A DNA stretch of 64,000 nucleotides, from assembly GCF_009765365.1 (NCBI RefSeq), contig NZ_VTOM01000007.1:1-64000 (forward strand), given 5' to 3'. The translations under genes were made by a program, and so were the position numbers. This DNA is from Antarcticirhabdus aurantiaca. GTDB lineage: Bacteria > Pseudomonadota > Alphaproteobacteria > Rhizobiales > Rhizobiaceae. Of the stretch, positions 58,466 to 64,000 are shown piece after piece. Position 1 is the stretch's first letter; every line of letters begins with the position of its first letter. Below the pieces are notes generated by a model. The model was not told where the DNA came from. It worked only from the letters and a program-made list of their open reading frames with translations, and searched no databases.

Positions 58466-58495
58466 AGGCGGTTCGTTCGAGCCGCCTTTTTCGTT
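58466..58495 (+). terminator. Rho-independent terminator
   Basis: GGCGGTT and AGCCGCC form a 7-bp stem (one G-U pair) with a CGTTCG loop, followed by TTTTT. Between the DUF2059 gene and gor. Confidence 0.7.
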
Positions 58496-58516
58496 TCGTC
58501 GAGGAGTGTTCCGCGC

Positions 58517-59917
58517 GTGGCCGATATCCAGTTCGACTATGACCTCTTCGTGATCGGCGGCGGCTCGGGGGGCGTGCGGGCGGCACGCCGCGCCGCCCTT
58601 CTCGGCAAGCGCGTCGCCATCGCCGAGGAGTTCCGCTACGGCGGGACCTGCGTCATCCGCGGCTGCGTTCCCAAGAAGCTCTTCGTCTACGCCTCGCAGT
58701 TCCCCGAGGCCTTCGAGGACGCGGCCGGCTTCGGCTGGTCGGTCGGCCCCAGCTCGTTCGACTGGCCGACGCTGATCGCCAACAAGGATCGCGAGATCGA
58801 CCGGCTGGAGCGGATCTACGCGACCAACCTCGAAAAGGCCGGCGTCGAGATCCTGCGCAGCCGCGCGACGATCGAGGGTCCGAACGAGATCCGCCTCGTC
58901 GCGACCGACAAGCGGATCACGGCCGGCACGATCCTGATCGCGACCGGCGGGCGGCCGAACCCGTTTCCGGGACTGCCCGGCGCCGAGCATTGCATCTCCT
59001 CCAACGAAGCCTTCCACCTGAAGCGGCTGCCGGGATCGATCGTGATCCTGGGCGGCGGCTACATCGCGGTCGAGTTCGCCAACATCTTCGTGAACCTCGG
59101 CGTCCGCACGACGCTGATCTACCGCGGCAAGGAGATCCTCCAGGGCTTCGACGACGATCTGCGCCACGAGCTGCATCAGGCCATGGTGAAGAAGGGCGTG
59201 CGCATCGACTGCGAGGACACGCTCGTCGAGGTGCGCCAGAAGGCCGACGGCCGCTTCGAGGCGCACACGCAGAAGGGCCACGTCCACGATGCGGACGAGG
59301 TGATGCTGGCGATCGGTCGCAAGCCGAACACCGAGGATCTCGGCTGCGAGAACGCCGGCGTCGAGCTCGACGAGAAGGGGGCCGTCAAGGTCGACCGCTA
59401 TTCCCGCACGACCGCGCCCAACGTCTATGCGGTCGGCGACGTGACGAACCGCGTGCAGCTGACCCCCGTCGCGATCCACGAGGCCATGTGCTTCATCGAG
59501 ACGGCCTTCAAGAACAAGCCGACGGTGCCCGACTACGACACGATCCCGACCGCCGTGTTCTCGCAGCCGGAGATCGGCACGGTCGGCCTGACCGAGGCGC
59601 AGGCGGCGGCGAGCCTCGATTCGGTGGAGATCTACCGCGCCAAGTTCAAGCCGATGCGCAACACCATGTCGGGCCGCGACGAGACGATGCTGGTGAAGCT
59701 CGTGGTGGACGCGGGCACCCGCAAGGTCGTCGGCGCGCATATCCTGGGGCCGGATGCCGGCGAGATGAGCCAGCTCCTCGGCATCGCCGTCAAGGCGGGG
59801 CTGACCAAGGACCAGTTCGACGCGACCATGGCGGTCCACCCGACCGCGGCCGAGGAGCTGGTCACGATGTACGAGCCGACCTATCGCCTGGAGAAGGGCG
59901 AGCGGGTCGCGGCCTGA
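58517..59917 (+). CDS. gor: Glutathione-disulfide reductase
   Basis: A 466-residue flavoprotein from GTG 58517 with GAGGAGTG upstream. FAD motif FVIGGGSGGVRAARRAALLG, redox-active cysteines in YGGTCVIRGCVPKKLFVYAS, NADPH motif IVILGGGYIAVEFANIFVNL with basic residues following, and the C-terminal interface VHPTAAEELVTMYEP with catalytic His-Glu. This regenerates GSH in the cytosol. The next gene, also glutathione-linked, lies 21 bp downstream. Confidence 0.96.
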   Translation: MADIQFDYDLFVIGGGSGGVRAARRAALLGKRVAIAEEFRYGGTCVIRGCVPKKLFVYASQFPEAFEDAAGFGWSVGPSSFDWPTLIANKDREIDRLERIYATNLEKAGVEILRSRATIEGPNEIRLVATDKRITAGTILIATGGRPNPFPGLPGAEHCISSNEAFHLKRLPGSIVILGGGYIAVEFANIFVNLGVRTTLIYRGKEILQGFDDDLRHELHQAMVKKGVRIDCEDTLVEVRQKADGRFEAHTQKGHVHDADEVMLAIGRKPNTEDLGCENAGVELDEKGAVKVDRYSRTTAPNVYAVGDVTNRVQLTPVAIHEAMCFIETAFKNKPTVPDYDTIPTAVFSQPEIGTVGLTEAQAAASLDSVEIYRAKFKPMRNTMSGRDETMLVKLVVDAGTRKVVGAHILGPDAGEMSQLLGIAVKAGLTKDQFDATMAVHPTAAEELVTMYEPTYRLEKGERVAA

Positions 59918-59938
59918 CACGCGATCCAGCGGGGTTTC

Positions 59939-60574
59939 ATGGAGATCCATCCCGACGATCCGGACCTGCGGCGCCTCGGCGAATCGGGCCGGGTGGTCGC
60001 CTATTTCGGCTACGGCTCGCTGGTGAACCGGCTGACGCTGCGCACGAAGTTCCTGGCGATCCGCCGGGCGGAAGTCGTGGGCTGGCGCCGCTTCTGGACG
60101 CCGCGCGGCGGCGACTTGGGGCCCGCGCTCCTGTCGGTCGCGCGGGAGGAGGGCGAGGTGGTGCAGGGCGTCGTCGTCTACGATCATGCCGACCACCTGC
60201 CCGCGGTGGACGAGCGCGAGGTCGGCTACGACCGGCGCATCGTCGAGCCGGCCCGCGTGACGATCGAGGCGCCGCCGCTGTCGGGCGTTCCGCTGCACAT
60301 CTACGAGGCGCCGCGTCTGGCGACCGTCGAGGGCGCCGCCGCGCCGCCGATCCTGCAGTCCTACCTCGACGCCGTGCTGCAAGGGTTCCTGGTGCTTTAC
60401 GGCGAAGCCGGGGTGCGGCGCTTCGTGTCCCGAACCGAAGGCTTCGCCCGCACGATCCTCGCCGACCGCCACGCGCCGCGCTATCCGCGAGCCGTCCGGC
60501 TGGCCGACGAGGACGCTGCCTTGTTCGACCGCCTGGTGCGCGAGGCGGGCGCTCGCGTGGAGCAGTGTCCCTGA
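59939..60574 (+). CDS. Gamma-glutamylcyclotransferase family protein
   Basis: A 211-residue protein with VVAYFGYGSLVNRLTLRTKF, where F-G-Y-G-S-L is the substrate loop of gamma-glutamylcyclotransferases, and VVQGVVVYDHADHLPAVDER with the conserved E/D region. The glutathione context next to gor supports a role in GSH or gamma-glutamyl peptide turnover. The C-terminal half (LYGEAGVRRFVSRTEGFART) is an extension beyond the small core. Confidence 0.82.
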   Translation: MEIHPDDPDLRRLGESGRVVAYFGYGSLVNRLTLRTKFLAIRRAEVVGWRRFWTPRGGDLGPALLSVAREEGEVVQGVVVYDHADHLPAVDEREVGYDRRIVEPARVTIEAPPLSGVPLHIYEAPRLATVEGAAAPPILQSYLDAVLQGFLVLYGEAGVRRFVSRTEGFARTILADRHAPRYPRAVRLADEDAALFDRLVREAGARVEQCP

Positions 60575-60741
60575 GCGGCAAGCCCTCGCGTCGCCAAAGA
60601 TGACATTTCGGCGAAACGATGCTTAAAGGCGCCCGACGCGATGCGGGCGCGGCCGAAATCGGCCGGACCGACCCTCGAACCCCGAAAACCCGGTCGCGAA
60701 TGGAAAGTCCCGCCCGGACGAGGGCGGCGAAGGAGGCGTGC

Positions 60742-62130
60742 ATGGCTGCTGCGAACTGGACCCCGTCGAGCTGGCGTTCCAAGCCGATCGAGCAGGTGCC
60801 GTCCTATCCCGACGCCGCCGCGCTGGCCGATACCGAGAAGCGACTCGCGAGCTTTCCGCCGCTGGTGTTCGCAGGCGAGGCCCGCAAGCTCACCGCCGCG
60901 CTCGGTGAGGTGGCCGAGGGACGCGCCTTCCTTCTGCAGGGGGGCGACTGCGCCGAGAGCTTCGCCGAGCACGGCGCGGACAACATCCGCGACTTCTTCC
61001 GCGCCTTCCTGCAGATGGCCGTCGTCCTGACCTTCGCCGGCGCCCAGCCTGTGGTGAAGGTCGGACGCATCGCCGGTCAGTTCGCCAAGCCGCGCTCGGC
61101 GCCCTTCGAGACGGTCGGCGAGACCTCGCTGCCGTCCTATCGCGGCGACATCATCAACGGCACCGAGTTCGACGAGGCCTCGCGCATCCCGAACCCGGAA
61201 CGGCAGATCATGGCCTACCGCCAGTCGGCCGCGACGCTGAATCTGCTCCGCGCTTTCGCGCAGGGCGGCTACGCCAATCTCGAGAACGTCCAGCAGTGGA
61301 TGCTCGGCTTCGTGTCCGGCAGCCCGGAGGCGGAGCGTTACGGCAAGCTCGCCGACCGCATCACCGAGACGATGCAGTTCATGCGGGCGATCGGCATCGA
61401 CGCCGACAACAATCGTAGCCTACGCGAAACCGACTTCTTCACGAGCCACGAGGCGCTGCTTCTCGGCTACGAGGAGGCGCTGACGCGCGTCGATTCGACC
61501 TCGGGCGACTGGTACGGCACCTCGGGCCACATGATCTGGATCGGCGATCGCACGCGCCAGGAGAACAACGCTCACGTCGAGTACTGCCGCGGCATCAAGA
61601 ACCCGGTCGGCCTGAAGTGCGGCCCCTCGCTGGAGCCGGACGCGCTGCTGCGCCTCGTCGACAAGCTGAACCCGGAGAACCGCGCCGGCCGCCTGACGCT
61701 GATAACCCGCTTCGGCCACGAGAAGGTCGAGGCCCACCTGCCCAAGCTCGTCCGCGCGATCCAGCGCGAGGGCCGCAAGGTGGTCTGGTCCTGCGATCCG
61801 ATGCACGGCAACACGATCACCGCGAACGGCTACAAGACGCGGCCCTTCGACCGCATCCTCAGCGAGATCGAGGGCTTCTTCGCCGTCCACCGGGCGGAAG
61901 GGAGCCATGCCGGCGGCATCCACGTCGAGATGACCGGCAAGGACGTGACGGAATGCACGGGCGGCACGCGGCCGGTTCTCGCCGAGAACCTGTCCGACCG
62001 CTACCACACGCATTGCGACCCGCGGCTCAACGCCAACCAGGCGCTGGAGCTCGCCTTCCTCGTCGCCGAGCTTCTCAAGAAGGACCGCGAGACCGTGGCC
62101 CAGCCCGAGAAGCACGCGGTGAACTTCTGA
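60742..62130 (+). CDS. aroF: Class II 3-deoxy-7-phosphoheptulonate synthase
   Basis: First step of the shikimate pathway (PEP + erythrose-4-phosphate). A 462-residue plant/actinobacterial-type enzyme from ATG 60742 (AAGGAGGCGTGC upstream). Motifs: [39 protein letters not shown], then [20 protein letters not shown] and [20 protein letters not shown]. The class II form is usual in Hyphomicrobiales. The symbol differs between genomes; aroF or aroG are both used. Confidence 0.95.
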   Translation: MAAANWTPSSWRSKPIEQVPSYPDAAALADTEKRLASFPPLVFAGEARKLTAALGEVAEGRAFLLQGGDCAESFAEHGADNIRDFFRAFLQMAVVLTFAGAQPVVKVGRIAGQFAKPRSAPFETVGETSLPSYRGDIINGTEFDEASRIPNPERQIMAYRQSAATLNLLRAFAQGGYANLENVQQWMLGFVSGSPEAERYGKLADRITETMQFMRAIGIDADNNRSLRETDFFTSHEALLLGYEEALTRVDSTSGDWYGTSGHMIWIGDRTRQENNAHVEYCRGIKNPVGLKCGPSLEPDALLRLVDKLNPENRAGRLTLITRFGHEKVEAHLPKLVRAIQREGRKVVWSCDPMHGNTITANGYKTRPFDRILSEIEGFFAVHRAEGSHAGGIHVEMTGKDVTECTGGTRPVLAENLSDRYHTHCDPRLNANQALELAFLVAELLKKDRETVAQPEKHAVNF

Positions 62131-62142
62131 GGTGATCGGCGG

Positions 62143-62565
62143 ATGAGCGCGCTCGACGCGAACGAAACGGCGGTCCATGGCGGCCGCTGCCTTTGCGGCT
62201 CCGTGCGCTTCGAGGCGCGCGGAGAGCTTCGGCCGGTCATCTACTGCCACTGCGAATCCTGCCGGCGCCAGTCGGGCCACTTCTTCGCCTGCACGAGCGT
62301 GCCCCACGATCGGCTGACGGTCCACGACGATGCCGGCACGCTGACGTGGTTCTCCGCGACGCCGGCGGCGGAGCGCGGCTTCTGCCGCACCTGCGGCTCC
62401 GTCCTGTTCTGGAAGCCGGCGGAGGGCGCGCGCATCTCGATCGAGGCCGGCTGTTTCGACGAGCCGTCGGGCCTCGTCGCCTCGCACCACATCTTCGTGG
62501 GCGAGAAGGGCAGCTACTACGAGATCACCGACGGCCTGCCGCAATTCGCCGGCGACGACGAGTGA
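62143..62565 (+). CDS. GFA family protein (Gfa-like zinc-binding)
   Basis: A 140-residue protein. The zinc-binding pattern is complete: GGRCLCGSVRFEARGELRPV, CHCESCRRQSGHFFACTSVP and RGFCRTCGSVLFWKPAEGA, as in the glutathione-dependent formaldehyde-activating (GFA) fold. The name reflects one member; most have unknown substrates. Twelve bases after the DAHP synthase stop. Confidence 0.9.
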   Translation: MSALDANETAVHGGRCLCGSVRFEARGELRPVIYCHCESCRRQSGHFFACTSVPHDRLTVHDDAGTLTWFSATPAAERGFCRTCGSVLFWKPAEGARISIEAGCFDEPSGLVASHHIFVGEKGSYYEITDGLPQFAGDDE

Positions 62566-62658
62566 TGCCGGATCGGTGAACGATGCGTCGGATGCGCGGC
62601 ATCTGACGCTCGCGGGTGCGGGTCGCTACGTTCTCCTCACGATCGAGGAGCCTCTTCC

Positions 62659-63528
62659 ATGCGCCAGCCGAGCCTGTTCATTTCCCACGGTGCGCCCGAC
62701 ATCGCCATCGCCGACATGCCGGCGACGGCCTTCCTGCGCGGCCTCTTCGCCCGGCTTGCCAGGCCGCGGGCCATCCTCGTGGCGAGCGCCCATTTCGAGG
62801 CGGAGGGCGAGGTCCTCGTATCCGCCGACGCCGCGCCCGCCACGATCCGCGACTTCGGCGGCTTCGATCGACGCCTCTACGAGATCGAGTATCCCGCGCC
62901 CGGCGATCCGGCGCTCGCGGGCGAGATCGTCGCGCGGCTCGGCATGGCCGGCCTGCCGGCGCGCTTGGCGGCCGATCGCGGCTTCGATCACGGGACCTGG
63001 GTTCCGCTCCACCTGATGCGGCCGCAAGCGGACGTGCCGGTGGTCCAGGTGTCGGTCGATCCGTCGGCGGGTCCCGAGCATCACCACAGGCTCGGAGCCG
63101 CGCTGCGCGCCCTGCGCGACGAGGACGTGCTGGTGATCGGTTCGGGCGCGTTCACGCACGACCTGCGCGCCGCCTTCGTCAACGTGCGGTCCGGCCGGCG
63201 CGACGCCGAGGTTCCGGCCTTCGTCGACGCCTTCGCGGACTGGATGTCGGAGCGCATCCTGGCCGGCGATCGCGCGGCGCTGCTCGACTACCGGAGCCTC
63301 GCGCCCTTCGCCGTGCAGAACCATCCGAGCGACGAGCACCTGATGCCGCTCTTCGTGGCGCTCGGCGCGGCCGACTCGTCCGAGGCGGTGCAACTCCTGC
63401 ATTCCAGCCGCGACTACGGGGCGATCGGCATGGAGGCCTTCGCCTTCGGCCTGGACGAAGCGGCGAACGCGCTGGCGACGGAGGTGGAAACGTTGCGGCA
63501 CCTGCCGCGGGTCGGCTCCTTCGCCTGA
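62659..63528 (+). CDS. DODA-type extradiol dioxygenase family protein
   Basis: A 289-residue protein of the LigB/DODA superfamily (YgiD-like). Metal-ligand and active-site histidines are visible in PSLFISHGAPDIAIADM, ILVASAHFEAEGEVLVSADA, RGFDHGTWVPLHLMRPQADV and FAVQNHPSDEHLMPLFVALG. Such enzymes open catechol-type rings, for example 4,5-DOPA. The true substrate is not known. The ATG at 62659 has a moderate GAGGAGCCTCTTCC site. Confidence 0.9.
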   Translation: MRQPSLFISHGAPDIAIADMPATAFLRGLFARLARPRAILVASAHFEAEGEVLVSADAAPATIRDFGGFDRRLYEIEYPAPGDPALAGEIVARLGMAGLPARLAADRGFDHGTWVPLHLMRPQADVPVVQVSVDPSAGPEHHHRLGAALRALRDEDVLVIGSGAFTHDLRAAFVNVRSGRRDAEVPAFVDAFADWMSERILAGDRAALLDYRSLAPFAVQNHPSDEHLMPLFVALGAADSSEAVQLLHSSRDYGAIGMEAFAFGLDEAANALATEVETLRHLPRVGSFA

Positions 63529-63535
63529 CTCGGCC

Positions 63536-64000
63536 TCAGTCGGCCTCGTTGCCGCGCCGGCGCTGCATCAGCGCCGGCCCCCATTGGCGCCAGGCGAACC
63601 AGCCGGCGAGGCCAACGGCGATCACCGCGAGCGCGATGCCGACGCCGCGCTCCACCACCTCGAGCCGCGCGAAGACGGCGCCGATCGCGTGGCCGAAGAC
63701 GAAGCCGATCGTCGTGAAGAGCGTCGCCCAGATCCCGGCGCCGATGAGGTTCAGGATCAGGAAGCGCGTCACCGAGATCCGGCTGAGCCCGAGAGCGATC
63801 AGCCCCGGCATCCGAAGCCCGTAGATGTAGCGGTTCACGATCACGAAGAAGGCTTGGTAGCGCTCGACGAGGCGGATGGCCTTGGCGAACTTCTCGCGCC
63901 GGCGCCAGCGCGCCACCCACCGGTGATTGCTCCAGAAGCGCGCGAACAGGAACACCGACAGATCGCCCAGGAAGGAGCCGATGAAGGCCAGGGCGATGAT
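63536..64000 (-). CDS. DedA family membrane protein, C-terminal part (runs off window)
   Basis: The frame is open to the window end. The visible 154 residues include FIGSFLGDLSVFLFARFWSN, VNRYIYGLRMPGLIALGLSR (the conserved R-x-x-P/G region with G-L-R-M-P) and several helices (ILNLIGAGIWATLFTTIGFV). DedA/SNARE-associated proteins are inner-membrane proteins linked to phospholipid flipping and membrane potential. The N-terminal part, with the acidic motif, is outside the window. Confidence 0.88.
   Translation of the reverse strand: MIALAFIGSFLGDLSVFLFARFWSNHRWVARWRRREKFAKAIRLVERYQAFFVIVNRYIYGLRMPGLIALGLSRISVTRFLILNLIGAGIWATLFTTIGFVFGHAIGAVFARLEVVERGVGIALAVIAVGLAGWFAWRQWGPALMQRRRGNEAD

Overview
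The window looks like chromosome of a high-GC alphaproteobacterium, most likely order Hyphomicrobiales. The grounds are a MucR/Ros-type regulator, DUF1127 and DUF1289 proteins, a class II DAHP synthase, a TadG-like pilus protein and strong G/C bias at third codon positions. The genus is not determined from sequence alone.

Layout. (1) 1-9.67 kb, mostly core genes: a partial TadG-like gene; a decayed integrase remnant beside the 5' end of dusA; a membrane aspartic protease; DUF1289; a sensor histidine kinase; GST, uracil-DNA glycosylase, Lrp/AsnC, OsmC and DUF1127. (2) 9,669-28,779: a 19.1-kb integrated element bounded by a 16-bp direct repeat, one copy being the 3' end of an intact tRNA-Phe(GAA). 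It carries a tyrosine integrase, two ribbon-helix-helix-type proteins around a shared operator region, AlpA, a RepA-like helicase followed by an iteron-like array, a zinc-ligand-less MucR homologue, an M50 protease, a short tail module (tail assembly chaperone, tape measure, minor tail protein Z-like), and low-GC cargo including a choice-of-anchor-L/RTX protein and small lipoproteins. No capsid, portal or large terminase gene is visible. (3) 29.1-55.5 kb: an organic-acid uptake and catabolism region with two complete TctCBA tripartite tricarboxylate transporters plus an orphan TctC, three tartrate/isopropylmalate dehydrogenase-like enzymes, three MmgE/PrpD proteins, a PdxA homologue, two SDRs lacking the usual YxxxK tyrosine, two AbrB-type membrane proteins, a haloacetate-dehalogenase-like hydrolase, a four-module rhodanese protein, a GntR/FCD repressor and two LysR regulators. 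(4) 55.85-64 kb: tRNA-Val(CAC) and core metabolism (gph, rpiA, DUF2059, gor, gamma-glutamylcyclotransferase family, class II DAHP synthase, GFA, DODA-type dioxygenase, partial DedA).

How it works together. In region 3, six intergenic sites share a core TGTNNACAG, the best being a perfect dyad AATTGTCA-N5-TGACAATT. They lie before the two tctC genes, the SDR/pdxA pair, gntR itself, an mmgE operon and the hydrolase operon, so one regulator, most simply the local GntR protein, may control the locus. The third transporter receptor and its dehydrogenase sit beside their own LysR gene. In region 2, the replication, regulation and tail genes without head genes suggest a phage satellite or a head-deleted prophage; the sequence alone cannot decide.
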